A stretch of DNA of 64,000 nt, taken from NCBI GenBank assembly GCA_021841585.1, contig JAKBUS010000001.1, positions 1-64,000 on the forward strand, read 5' to 3'. Both the position numbers and the translations under genes were made by a program. Below are positions 28,609-37,968 of the stretch, one piece after another. This DNA comes from Pseudomonadota bacterium. Lineage in GTDB: Bacteria > Pseudomonadota > Gammaproteobacteria > Acidiferrobacterales > Acidiferrobacteraceae. The notes under the pieces are model-generated. The model was not told where the DNA came from, did not search any database, and saw only the letters and a program-made list of their open reading frames with translations. Every line of letters begins with the position of its first letter. Positions within the stretch are counted from its first letter, which is position 1.

Positions 28609-29772
28609 ATGAGCGGTCCCCTATTCGAGACCGACACGGAAGACGCAACCCGCGTCACAAGCGCCCCTGGGCTCAGCGCGCGGCAATGGCAGGCCTTGGC
28701 GCGGCTCGCCGATCGCTACGCGGCGCTCGAGGAGGGCGCGAGCGGCGCGCTTGGCGAGGCCGCCGCCGGGGCCGCGCTCAAGGCCTCGGGGCTGTGGCGG
28801 GATCACGATCTGACGGGGCTTAGCGAGGCCCTGCTGAAGACCGCCGAGGCGTGGCGCGCGGCGGGGCTTTTTGACGCCATCGCCGACGGCGCGGCGCCGA
28901 TGCGCGAGGTCCTGCGGGGTGCGCTCGACCACGACACCATCGATCGCCTAGGCCCCTTGATCCTCGAGCTGCGCGCCGTCCAAGGGCTCGCCGCGCGGCT
29001 TGATGCCTGGGCGGCGCTGCTCGCGGGCCCCGCCGGCGCGGCGTTGGCCTCGGGCTTCATGCGTCTGCTCGACGCCACGCGCGAGGCCGACGTGGCGGGC
29101 CTTGGGCACGACCTCCTGAGGCTTGCCGAGGCGCTCTCCCAAACCGGGGCGCTCGGCTGGCTCGCCGACAACATGGCCTACCTCACCGACACCATCACGC
29201 GGCTGTCCTCCGCCGCCCCGGCGGTCATGGAGGCCGCCGGCCCCCTGCTCGAGCACGCGCGCGACGATCTCCTGTTCGCCCACAGACTTGCCGAGATGGG
29301 ACGCGCGCTAGGCGAGATCCTCGTGGGACCCATGGGCGCGGCCATCACCGGCGGGCTCGCCGACCTCGGGCGCTGGTCACGCGCCAACGACACCGCGGCG
29401 CTTGCTTGCGAGCTCACCGAGCTGCTCAACGCATGGCGCGAGACCGGGGTCTTTCCGGTGCTACGCGAGGCCGGCGGCGCGATCGCGGACCTCGCCGCAT
29501 CCTGGAGGCGCCTGCGCGAGGCCGGCGGCGAGGGTGATGCGGCGGCGCACGCCTTGTTCGGGGACGCGGCGCGCGGCGTGGACGCCTGGCGGCGCTGGCG
29601 CGGCGAACAGGCGCCGGCGCCTGGGGGAGTGAAAGGTCTTTATCGTCTGCTGACGGATGCGCGCGTGCAGGACGGGTTGCGCGAGGCCACTACTTTGCTT
29701 CGCGCCCTGCGCGAGACGCATGCGCCAACAGCTTCCGCACCCCGATCGGCACACGGCCCGAACGGCGCGTGA
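28609..29772 (+). CDS. DUF1641 protein associated with SQR-type flavoprotein
   Basis: The 387-residue protein is rich in Ala, Leu and Arg and made of repeated amphipathic helices. The central segment (GLAARLDAWAALLAGPAGAALASGFM and ADNMAYLTDTITRLSSAAPAVM, both read in part) resembles DUF1641 proteins, which are commonly encoded beside SQR/NDH-like flavoproteins. No catalytic motif is visible. The gene starts 4 bases after the SQR-like stop. A role in docking or membrane association of the SQR-like protein is inferred from position only. The ATG at 28579 would overlap the previous gene and is not preferred. Confidence 0.6.
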   Translation: MSGPLFETDTEDATRVTSAPGLSARQWQALARLADRYAALEEGASGALGEAAAGAALKASGLWRDHDLTGLSEALLKTAEAWRAAGLFDAIADGAAPMREVLRGALDHDTIDRLGPLILELRAVQGLAARLDAWAALLAGPAGAALASGFMRLLDATREADVAGLGHDLLRLAEALSQTGALGWLADNMAYLTDTITRLSSAAPAVMEAAGPLLEHARDDLLFAHRLAEMGRALGEILVGPMGAAITGGLADLGRWSRANDTAALACELTELLNAWRETGVFPVLREAGGAIADLAASWRRLREAGGEGDAAAHALFGDAARGVDAWRRWRGEQAPAPGGVKGLYRLLTDARVQDGLREATTLLRALRETHAPTASAPRSAHGPNGA

Positions 29773-29932
29773 TCCCCGGCGCATGACGATTGCCCGGGCG
29801 CCGGGGCCTTGCGCCTTGCGGCGTGAGCCAATCATGGCTCCTCCCTAAGTCTTATGGACTGGTCCGCTTGTTTTTCGGATAGTACGGATCGGGCAGCTCG
29901 CGCGTGACGTTGCCCGGAATCGAGGAGGCCGC

Positions 29933-30634
29933 GTGTCGACAGCCATGGAAGCCTCGGACGGTCACGCCGATCCGGGATCTTATCCCTTGCCGCGTGGGCC
30001 ACGCGTGAACCTAGGTTGCGGGCCGGTCATGCCCAGGGACTGGATCAACGTCGATGGCAGCCGTCGGGCATGGCTCGTGGCCCATGCCGGCGGGCTTGAT
30101 CGGCGGCTTGTACGCCTGGGACTTCTACGCGCCACGGCCTTTCAGAAAGGCATTGTCCACCACGATCTTCGCAAGCCCCTGCCGTGGGCCCGTGATTCGC
30201 TAGCCGCTATCTACTCGGGCGAGGTCTGGGAGCACTTCGAGTACGAGGACGCCCGGCGCCTTACCGAGGAATGTTACCGGGTCTTGCGAAAAGGTGGCGT
30301 TCTGCGCCTGTGCGTCCCAGACGGCGTGGAATTTTGGGAAAACTACCTTGTTATGTTTCTGGAGGAGCAGGCCCGCGAGCCCGCTTCGCGCGATGTCGCG
30401 CGTCTGCGGCGTCATGTGCGCATGTACTTCGACGATATCTGCACCCGGCCGCCGGGGCTCAAGTCCTTCGGACACTTTCATAAATGGCAATACGACGAAG
30501 TGCAGCTCGTGGATCTCTTCATGCGCTGCGGATTTAAGGACGTCAGCCGCCAGGCATTTGGTGTAAGCCGCATACCGGACATAGGCGCCCTGGAGCGATC
30601 GAACTTCCTGATCGTCGAGGGCGTGAAGCGCTGA
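29933..30634 (+). CDS. SAM-dependent methyltransferase (class I)
   Basis: The 233-residue protein has a class I methyltransferase core: motif I VNLGCGPVM (about 26-34), DWINVDGS at the end of strand beta 2, DLRKPLPWA, then YSGEVWEHFEYEDA and VLRKGGVLRLCVPD, typical of the Methyltransf_11 type. The substrate is unknown; relatives often act in surface-polysaccharide or lipid pathways. A GTG start at 29933 is supported by GAGGAGG about 6 bases upstream. It converges on the decayed asmA locus with 20 bases between stop codons. Confidence 0.75.
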   Translation: MSTAMEASDGHADPGSYPLPRGPRVNLGCGPVMPRDWINVDGSRRAWLVAHAGGLDRRLVRLGLLRATAFQKGIVHHDLRKPLPWARDSLAAIYSGEVWEHFEYEDARRLTEECYRVLRKGGVLRLCVPDGVEFWENYLVMFLEEQAREPASRDVARLRRHVRMYFDDICTRPPGLKSFGHFHKWQYDEVQLVDLFMRCGFKDVSRQAFGVSRIPDIGALERSNFLIVEGVKR

Positions 30635-30654
30635 ATCCGGCGACGGGCTACCTG

Positions 30655-32626
30655 TCATCGATTGCGCTTGCCGCGCGGTGCGGCGTCCTTCAAGGCCTCG
30701 GCACGCGCCTTGGGTCCGGCAGCGTCTAATAATGCCGGACAGTCGACCTTGTGGCCGGGCGCGGTATCGATCAGCGGCAAGAGCGCCGCCGCCGGTGTCA
30801 GCAGCGCGCCCAGGGCGATGGCCGCGCCGGCGCGCTCGATTAAGTCCCGCGCGCGACACGTGGAATGTCGGCTTCTTGAAGGTCCCGCGCACGAGCAAGG
30901 GCTCGCGCGCGCTTATGATGGTGATGTGCTTGGGCTTGGTCCGCACCGTCAGGTGGAACGTCTGGCGGCGCATGTTGATCGTACCCTGGCCGATAATGTT
31001 GGCCGAGGGGGTGGCGATCAGGAAGGTGCGGGTCTTTACAAGACCGTTGCGCGCCCTGAGACGGATCACCGCGCAGGGAATGCGCTCTTGCTTCATCCCG
31101 GACAGTCAGTCGAGCGCGGCGTTGCCGATAGGCAATTGCGCGAGCGCCACGTAGAGATTGTTGACCGAACCGTGGGCAAGCGCGAGACCCAGGTGCCCGG
31201 TGGCGTGCGCGGCCATCGCCGCGATCGAGTTACCAGGGGCCGACAGGCGCAGGCGCCCGCCGATCCGGCCGGTGCCGGCAGCCTTGAATTTGACCTTGGG
31301 GAACAGGAGCCGCATGTGAAGGCCGCGGGCGATCGCCCTCAGTTGCGTGCGATAGAGGCGTCGCGAGGCATCCATCGTATAGTCGGCCGCGATTAGGCCG
31401 TCGGCCACCCCGAAATTGAGTGGGGCTATATGCACCACGCCGTCTTGTAAGATGAGGTGCGCATACAGGTCCTGGATGCGCATAGGCGAGGCATAGACGT
31501 GCTCGGCCCGGTAGATGACGTTGGCATCGAGCTTCATGAGCGCGCGGCGTTTATAGGGCCTTGCGGGCAACACTTTTTTCGCGTTCTCGGCGTGTGGCGC
31601 GACCCGGATGCGGCCGTTGACCTTCTTTGGCTTGGCGTTCACAAAACCCGCCAGATCCCTGAAGTTCAGGGTGTGCGATGTCAGGTCGGCGCGCATGAAC
31701 ATTGGATGGCCGGGGCGCACGCTGATCGTGCCTTCGAGGTCGCTTTTGCCCACCAGCCCGCGAAAGTCCGCTAGGCTCCAGGTCTGGCCGTGGCGGGTGA
31801 GCTGTCCCGAGACCTGGAAGGGGCCGGTTTGGGGCAGCGGGAGGCTGATCGCCTTATGGACACGGCCGAGCCCCGAGCCCTTGAGCAGCACATGGAGGTC
31901 GATATTTTTCAGGGCCATGGGGGCGATGAGGGTGCCATTGACGCGCGCCAGGAAGCGGCCGATATGGACGGCGACACGCACCGGGTAGGGGCTGCGGTCG
32001 TTTTCCACCTTGAGCGGTGAGCCGAGTGCGCCCCTGAGGGTAAAAGGCGATCCCTTGTAACGGCCGTCGCCCGACAGCAACAGTCGGGTGGAGGGCTTGA
32101 CGCTATGGACGCTCAAGACCAGATCGGTGGCGGCCGGCGTGTCGCGCACGGTGATGTGCCCGCGACTGATCATAAGGCGGCCGATGCGCGGCCACGCGCG
32201 GGGCGTGGGCCGTGGCTTGCGTTGGGTCTGTTTTACAAATACCCAGTTGGCGCGCCTGACACTGGGCTTATCGAGATGGATCACCGGGTGGCGGAGGATG
32301 AGCGAGGGCAGCACCACATGTCCATGGACGAGCGGCACGAGCGCCAAGCGCACACGCAGCTGTCGCATCGTAACCATGGGGCCCTCGGCCCACGGGGGAT
32401 TGGCGACCGTGACGCGATTCAAGGTGATGCGCGGGTCGAGCGACCAGTCGATACTCACCGGACCATCGATGACGATCCGGCGGTGGAGGGTTGTGCTACC
32501 GTAGCGTTCGATCACGCGCTTTACGATGGTGGGTGCAAGGCCGATGACGATCGCCACGACGATGATCAGGGACAAGGCCACGCCAGTCAGAATTCCGGCC
32601 CACAACGGCAAGCGCTTGACGGCCAT
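30655..32626 (-). pseudogene. AsmA-family envelope protein, disrupted
   Basis: Translation from ATG 32626 gives 506 residues: a cytoplasmic start, one membrane segment (about 8-30), then the long beta-rich periplasmic region of AsmA/TamB-like proteins with PVSIDWSLDPRITLNRVTV. A TGA at 31106-31108 stops it. The same frame continues from 31105 with the conserved AsmA C-terminus (QERIPCAVIRLRARNG, then LLVRGTFKKPTFHV). Near 30848-30855, in a CG-repeat run, the frame shifts by one base and continues to a stop at 30655. Two independent lesions argue for decay, although the 506-residue product might fold partly. AsmA proteins are linked to phospholipid transport to the outer membrane. Confidence 0.78.
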
Positions 32627-32650
32627 GGGTGCATGCCTCCTCGAAGGATA

Positions 32651-34318
32651 CTAGCCGCGAGCGCCCGCGCCCGGCATCCCCTCTTCGGCCGAATCGACGA
32701 ATACCGCCGGCAGGTCCACGACCTCTTCCAGCGCCTCGCCGGCGACCGACACCACGGCCAGGGCCTGGCGCCGGTAGAGGCGCCGCACGAGCGCCGCGGA
32801 TACGAGCGGTCGCGCGCGACGGCGGCGATCGGGCAGGCGACCCAGCACGCGCTCGAAAAACTCGATGGTGTGCCAGTCCTCGCTACGCAGGCACAGCTTC
32901 TGCCGGAAGTTCTGGAGCAGGGTGTCGGCAAGATCGCGATCGCCCACGGCCGCGTAGAAGCTTGCGATCGATTGCGCGGATATGATGCCGACCGTGCCGA
33001 AGGCCCGTCCCTTGTCCCAAAAATTGAGGTCGGAGAGCCCATCTTTGTTGGCGCTTACGATCTCCTGATACTCGTCGCACAAAAACAGCACCGGACGCTG
33101 CCGTTCACTGGCGGGACGTCTTTGCATGTATTGGAAGAATCGGAGCTTGATGAATGTGTAGACGACCTTGGCCCCTACCCCCCAGACGGCAAGCGGCAGA
33201 TCCACGAGGATGAGCGCATCCGACGCGAGCGCCTCGATCGCCAAGGCATCGGCGGGCGGGCAAAAGGCGTCGACGAGATCTGGGTGGGTGAATGGCGTCA
33301 GGACCTGGGCCGCGCTCGCCAGCACACCGGCCACCACCTTGGCATCAAAGCGCGTGAATACGCCTTCATGATAGGACTGGTAGCTGCGCAGAAGCCGCAA
33401 GGCCTCGGCGCCGAGCCCGGCGGCCTCGTCATGGAGTCGGCGGTCGCAGTCGGCGCGCGCGTCATCGCGAAAGAGGTAGTCATAGAGGCCGGCGAGGCTG
33501 TAGCGATCGGGCAGAAACGAGAGCACGCCCAGGGCGTTGCGGCACAGCTCGACTGCGGTCTCGGTCCAGAACGGGTCTCCGGGCGCGCCGTTTAGAAGCA
33601 GGGCGGATTTCAGGAAGCCGGCGGCGGCCTCGGGGGTAAGACCACGCAGGAGGTTGAAGGCGCGGCGGCCGGGGCCGATGACCACGAGCTTCCGGCCGGT
33701 GCGGCGCGCGAGACCCGCGGCGGCGACCCCGAAGTCCCCCTTGATGTCGAACACGAGGCCGCCCAGGCCCTGCGCGAGACACTGGAGCAGGACCGGCTGA
33801 ATGACCGAAGTGGTCTTACCCGAACCAATGCCGCCCAACACCAGGAGGTTCTGGCCGAGATCATCGCCCGCGAGCACCAAGGGCCGCCGCCCGCGGCCGC
33901 GCCACAGGGCGCGGCGCCGCAAGAGCCCGCCGGAGACACCGAGCCATAGTCGCACATCGGCGCACACCGCTTGGGTCCGGCGCGGGGGCCGGCGCCTACC
34001 CGACAACAGGCGCAGAAACCCGGCAAGCGGCGCGGCGGCCGCCAACATCAGGGTCGCGATACCCGGGACGGGCCAGCGCGGCGCGCGCGGGCGCGTGAGC
34101 CACCGGCCGCGGCGCGCGCCATTCCAGGGATCGGGCAAGCCGCTATCGCGGGTCGCGGCCCTCGGGCATGACCCCTCGATGGCGGCCGCCAGGCGCACGG
34201 CCTCGTCCAAAAGGCCGCGTGCCTCGAGTTCCTCGCCGACATCCAGCAGGGCGCGCAGGCGGCGGCGATCCGCGCGCGCACGCATGGCATGGATCCAGTG
34301 ATGACGGGCAGGCGGCAT
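32651..34318 (-). CDS. VirD4/TraG-like conjugative coupling protein (type IV ATPase)
   Basis: The 555-residue protein has a hydrophobic segment near 88-107, then a coupling-protein ATPase: Walker A GGIGSGKTTS (about 162-171), the downstream GLVFDIKGDFG, Walker B PVLFLCDEYQE and the conserved GTVGIISAQSI. Such proteins bring relaxosome DNA to a type IV secretion channel at the inner membrane. It is transcribed divergently from a MobA/MobL-like relaxase only 79 bases away. No other conjugation gene is visible within the window, so it belongs to a mobilisable remnant or uses machinery encoded elsewhere. Confidence 0.82.
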   Translation of the reverse strand: MPPARHHWIHAMRARADRRRLRALLDVGEELEARGLLDEAVRLAAAIEGSCPRAATRDSGLPDPWNGARRGRWLTRPRAPRWPVPGIATLMLAAAAPLAGFLRLLSGRRRPPRRTQAVCADVRLWLGVSGGLLRRRALWRGRGRRPLVLAGDDLGQNLLVLGGIGSGKTTSVIQPVLLQCLAQGLGGLVFDIKGDFGVAAAGLARRTGRKLVVIGPGRRAFNLLRGLTPEAAAGFLKSALLLNGAPGDPFWTETAVELCRNALGVLSFLPDRYSLAGLYDYLFRDDARADCDRRLHDEAAGLGAEALRLLRSYQSYHEGVFTRFDAKVVAGVLASAAQVLTPFTHPDLVDAFCPPADALAIEALASDALILVDLPLAVWGVGAKVVYTFIKLRFFQYMQRRPASERQRPVLFLCDEYQEIVSANKDGLSDLNFWDKGRAFGTVGIISAQSIASFYAAVGDRDLADTLLQNFRQKLCLRSEDWHTIEFFERVLGRLPDRRRRARPLVSAALVRRLYRRQALAVVSVAGEALEEVVDLPAVFVDSAEEGMPGAGARG

Positions 34319-34397
34319 CCGGGAATTTCCCGATAAAGGTCGAGCCTAACAAGTGCTATGGTCGCCTGCCTATCGGGGATATGCCGGGGGCCTGTGC

Positions 34398-35351
34398 ATG
34401 ATGCCCATCTTGTCTATTCGGAGTGTGTGTCCTGGCCGAAAGGACGGCCTCGTGGCGCGCGCCGCTTATTGTGGAAGGCGTCGGTTGGGCGATGAGCGGC
34501 GTGGGCGAGTCTTCGACTTTTCGCATCGCCCCGGGCTTGCCTGGTCGGAGCTGTCGCTACCCGATGCGCTGGCCGCCCCAGGGCCGGATCCCGAGCGGCT
34601 CTGGAATACGATCGAGGCCGCGGGCGCGCGCGGGGCCGGTGCTTGCGAGCTCGTCATGGGGCTCCCCCGAGGTCGGTCGCTAGCGGCGCATGCGGCCTTC
34701 GTGCGTGACTTCCTGATCGAGGCGTTCGTGGCGCATGGACAGGCCGTGGACTGGCATATCCATTATGACAAGGCCGGCAACCCCCACGCCCACGCCCTGG
34801 CAAGCCCGGCGTGGCCGGGGCTTAACCCGGGAATCGGCGCGCCGGGGGCAGACAAACCCAGCGGGGGGTGCGCGACCGTGCGCGCTCAGTGGCGGCGGCA
34901 CTGCGCGCGATGGGGGCTCGTCGGGGGGTGCGCCGCGGCGTGCCCCGCCTCCGCCCTGCCGGCTTGCGCCGACGCACTGAAGAAGCGCGGAATCGTGACG
35001 CGCCAGTGGCAAAGCCGTGCGGCATCACAGGCGCTGGTCGCCCACGCCCCGGGCAGGCCCTCGCCGGCGTGGCCTAGACTACGGGCGCGACAGCGAACGC
35101 ACGCGGGGCGCGAACGGGCGGCGTGCCCGCGGCAAGACCGCGCGCGCTGGAGACAAAATGACCGGCATCGGCGGAAACGGCCTTTCGGCACGCCAACCCC
35201 GACGTTCGGCGGTCGTGTCCGGCGCGCCGATGGCATAACCTTTCCACTTTGCGTAATACCGGAGGGGTATCCACACAATGAATGCGGTGAGGATCATCGG
35301 CGTGCTGCTCGTCGTCCTGGGTATCCTGGGCGCGGCCTACGGGGGCTTTAG
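34398..35351 (+). CDS. MobA/MobL-type relaxase, C-terminal end uncertain
   Basis: The N-terminal 150 residues fit MobA/MobL relaxases: VARAAYCGRRRLGDER, RLWNTIEAAGARG, a basic helix and the metal-binding three-His motif WHIHYDKAGNPHAHAL. These enzymes nick DNA at oriT to start conjugal transfer. The ATG at 34398 has GGGGG upstream. After about 35000 the sequence is low-complexity and basic with no family similarity, and the frame runs 74 bases into the next gene. The neighbouring frame, ending at 35238, is an equally plausible C-terminus, so a frameshift near 35000-35040 is possible. At 317 residues it is shorter than most MobA/MobL proteins. Confidence 0.6.
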   Translation: MMPILSIRSVCPGRKDGLVARAAYCGRRRLGDERRGRVFDFSHRPGLAWSELSLPDALAAPGPDPERLWNTIEAAGARGAGACELVMGLPRGRSLAAHAAFVRDFLIEAFVAHGQAVDWHIHYDKAGNPHAHALASPAWPGLNPGIGAPGADKPSGGCATVRAQWRRHCARWGLVGGCAAACPASALPACADALKKRGIVTRQWQSRAASQALVAHAPGRPSPAWPRLRARQRTHAGRERAACPRQDRARWRQNDRHRRKRPFGTPTPTFGGRVRRADGITFPLCVIPEGYPHNECGEDHRRAARRPGYPGRGLRGL

Positions 35352-35520
35352 CTACACACACAAGACCAAAGAGGCCCAGCTCGGGCCGCTCGCCTTATCC
35401 GTGAAGCACAAGCGTCACGTGGACATCCCGCTGTGGATGGGCGCCGGGGCGGTGGTCGTGGGCGGCGTGCTGCTGCTCGTGGCCGATGGCCCGCATGAGG
35501 GGCGGCGCCAAGACGGCTGA
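35278..35520 (+). CDS. Small DUF3185-like membrane protein
   Basis: The 80-residue protein has two membrane segments: about 5-24 (IIGVLLVVLGILGAAYGGF) and about 52-69 (WMGAGAVVVGGVLLLVA). A short polar loop with the DIPLW motif joins them, as in DUF3185 family proteins of unknown function. A good RBS (GGAGGGG) lies about 10 bases upstream. The gene starts inside the open frame of the relaxase, which argues that the relaxase frame ends earlier in reality. Confidence 0.65.
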   Translation: MNAVRIIGVLLVVLGILGAAYGGFSYTHKTKEAQLGPLALSVKHKRHVDIPLWMGAGAVVVGGVLLLVADGPHEGRRQDG

Positions 35521-35586
35521 CGCGGACCTGCCTGCGTCACGCGGCTGTTGGTGGACGACGGCCCCGCGCGGGGCGCACCGAGCTAC

Positions 35587-37218
35587 TCAGGTCGGGCAGA
35601 TCATCTGGCCCAACTCCGCGGTCAGGCGGATATTCTCGGTATAGTCGACCGGGCAGTCGATGAGCGTCACGGTCGGCGTCTCCAGGGCCCGGCGCAGCGT
35701 GGGCAGCAGATCCTCGGCGCGCTCGATGCGATAGCCATCGGCCCCGAAGGCGCGAGCATACTGGACGAAGTCGGGGTTCGTGAAGCGCACGTTGCCGGTC
35801 CTCTGGTAGTGCAACTGCTGCTTCCATTCGATGAGCCCATAGCCATTGTCATTCCAGATGAGCACCACGAATGCGGCCTTGAAGCGCATGGCGGTCTCGA
35901 TCTCCTGGGAGTTCATGAGAAATCCGGCATCCCCGGTCACCGCCACCACGCGCCTGCCTGGAACGGCGAGCGTGGCGGCCAAGGCCCCGGGCACGGCGAT
36001 GCCCATGCTCGCGAAGCCATTCGATATGATGCAGGTGTTGGGGCGCTCGGCGTCGTAGAGGCGGGCCATCCACAGCTTGTGGGCCCCCACGTCGCATACG
36101 ACGATGTCCTCGGGCCCCAGGGCCTCGCGCAGATCGCCCACCACGCGCTGGGGCTTGATTGGGAAGGCCGCGTCATGACGGAAACCGTTCAGTTCGCGCC
36201 GGATCAGCTCGCGCAGGTTCGCGAAGCGGTCCGGGGGACGACTCTTCACGCGCTCGGCAATGGCCGGCAGGGTCACCGCGTAGTCCCCGATGACGCCCGC
36301 GGTCACGATGTAGTGGGCGTCGACCTCGGCGGCACGCAGATCGATATGCACGATCTGACGGTCGGCGGTCTTGTGCCAGAGAATGGGTGGATACTCGACG
36401 ATGTCATAGCCGATGCAGATGATCACGTCGGCGCGGTCGAAGCCGCAGGAGATATAGTCATGGGCCTGGAGTCCGACGGTACCCAGGCATAAGGGGTGGG
36501 ACGCCGGGATCGCGCCCTTGGCCATGAAGGTCGTGGCGACCGGCACGTTCAGCCGTTCGGCGAAGCGCACGAGCGCGTCGCAGCCGCGTCCTCGTATCAC
36601 GCCATTGCCGGCCATGATGATGGGAAAGTTGGCGGCGGCGATGACGCTCGCGGCCTCCGCGACCTGCGAGGCCGCCGGATGCGGTGCCGGGGCCGCCTGG
36701 ACCTTGAGGGGCGAGCCGGCGGCCGCGCGCGCCGCGACGTTCTCCGGGAAGTCGATGAAGCACGCCCCGGGCTTCTCGATCTGCGCAAGCTTGAAGGCCT
36801 TGCGCACCACCTCGGTCACGGTATCGGGCTCCAGCACCTGAACCGCATACTTGGTGATCGGCGCGAACAGATTCACGAGGTTCAAGACCTGGTGGGATTC
36901 CTTGTGCAGACGCAGGGTCGAGGCCTGCCCGGCGATGGCCACGAGCGGGGCGCGATCCATGTTGGCGTCGGCGACACCAGTCACGAGATTGGTGGCGCCA
37001 GGACCTAACGTCGCTAGGCATACGCCGGCGCGATGGGTAAGCCTGCCATAGACGTCGGCCATGAACGCCGCGCCCTGCTCGTGGCGGGTGGTAATGAATC
37101 GTATGCGCGACTCGAGCAGGGCATCCACGAGGCCCAGGTTCTCCTCGCCGGGGATCCCGAAGATGTACTCGACCCCTTCGTTTTCCAGTGCGCGGACAAA
37201 TAGCTGGGCCGCGTTCAA
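35587..37218 (-). CDS. alsS: Acetolactate synthase, catabolic-type large subunit
   Basis: The 543-residue enzyme has the ThDP-dependent three-domain layout: FGIPGEENLG, the catalytic Glu in RHEQGAAFMADVYGR (Glu47), the FAD/ADP-like middle domain, then GDAGFLMNSQEIETAMRF and NDNGYGLIEWKQ in the cofactor-binding domain. It condenses two pyruvates to acetolactate. Sequence features and the lack of an adjacent small regulatory subunit favour the AlsS type over biosynthetic IlvB. It starts 2 bases after the dsbA-like stop, so the two are co-transcribed, an unusual pairing. Confidence 0.82.
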   Translation of the reverse strand: MNAAQLFVRALENEGVEYIFGIPGEENLGLVDALLESRIRFITTRHEQGAAFMADVYGRLTHRAGVCLATLGPGATNLVTGVADANMDRAPLVAIAGQASTLRLHKESHQVLNLVNLFAPITKYAVQVLEPDTVTEVVRKAFKLAQIEKPGACFIDFPENVAARAAAGSPLKVQAAPAPHPAASQVAEAASVIAAANFPIIMAGNGVIRGRGCDALVRFAERLNVPVATTFMAKGAIPASHPLCLGTVGLQAHDYISCGFDRADVIICIGYDIVEYPPILWHKTADRQIVHIDLRAAEVDAHYIVTAGVIGDYAVTLPAIAERVKSRPPDRFANLRELIRRELNGFRHDAAFPIKPQRVVGDLREALGPEDIVVCDVGAHKLWMARLYDAERPNTCIISNGFASMGIAVPGALAATLAVPGRRVVAVTGDAGFLMNSQEIETAMRFKAAFVVLIWNDNGYGLIEWKQQLHYQRTGNVRFTNPDFVQYARAFGADGYRIERAEDLLPTLRRALETPTVTLIDCPVDYTENIRLTAELGQMICPT

Positions 37219-37220
37219 GA

Positions 37221-37856
37221 TCAGTGCCCCTGCAGGCGCCGCGCCTTGCGCACGAGGTAGTCGACCACGCGCAGCATCTGGCGTCGTCCGCCGGCAAGGC
37301 TCGGATTCGTGCGGTAACGCCCATCGACGATAAAGGTCGGCACCGAGTGTATGTCCTCCTCGGTCTGTTGTTGGCGGGCCTTGCGGACCGCGAGGCCCAC
37401 GGCAAAGGAACGATAGACGGCCTTGAAGCGTGCCGCGCTCACATGGCTATGGTCAGCCGCCCATGCGGAGATCGTGGCGGCATTGTCCAGGACCTCGTGG
37501 TGGATATGGATGGCATTAAAGAATTTGTCGTGCAGGGCCGGCAAGAGACCGAGGTCCTTGAAGGTGAAGAAGGCGCGCGCCTGCGGGATCCAATAGGGAC
37601 TGATGGCCGCCGCCTGGCGCTCGAAGGTGATGTCGGCCGGCTTATGGGCAAGCCAGCGATTTAAAACCGGCTGCAGGTGAAAGCAATGCGGGCAGCCGTA
37701 CCAGAACACCTCCTGCACGAGGATCTTGGGGCCCGGGGGTACCGGTTGCGCGGGACTTACGCGCACATACTCCATACTCTCGACCACGTTTGCCTGTGCG
37801 GCGGACATCGCCAAAGGCACGACCAGACCCACGACCAGGGCCAACTGTCTCCTCAT
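37221..37856 (-). CDS. dsbA: Thiol:disulfide interchange protein DsbA
   Basis: The 211-residue protein has a signal peptide (residues 1-22), then the thioredoxin-like domain with the active site Cys55-Pro-His-Cys58 in FWYGCPHCFHLQP. It also has the cis-Pro strand VPTFIVDGRY near the C-terminus. DsbA introduces disulfides into periplasmic proteins. RBS AAGGAGAT precedes ATG 37856. It is divergent from the cyclic-nucleotide-binding gene and directly upstream of alsS. Confidence 0.92.
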   Translation of the reverse strand: MRRQLALVVGLVVPLAMSAAQANVVESMEYVRVSPAQPVPPGPKILVQEVFWYGCPHCFHLQPVLNRWLAHKPADITFERQAAAISPYWIPQARAFFTFKDLGLLPALHDKFFNAIHIHHEVLDNAATISAWAADHSHVSAARFKAVYRSFAVGLAVRKARQQQTEEDIHSVPTFIVDGRYRTNPSLAGGRRQMLRVVDYLVRKARRLQGH

Positions 37857-37968
37857 TGCGCCATCTCCTTGATAATGGATGATACATGGTCATTGTAGCC
37901 GTTTTTGTGTTCCCCCATGACAGCGGCTATCCTATGCGCAAATGGCGCGGGGCGCCGAGGAACGGGGT

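Noticed and set aside
30200..31096. Separate minus-strand gene overlapping the methyltransferase
   Set aside because: Its first 80 residues are the missing C-terminus of the adjacent asmA in the same frame after the TGA; the rest is out-of-frame sequence.
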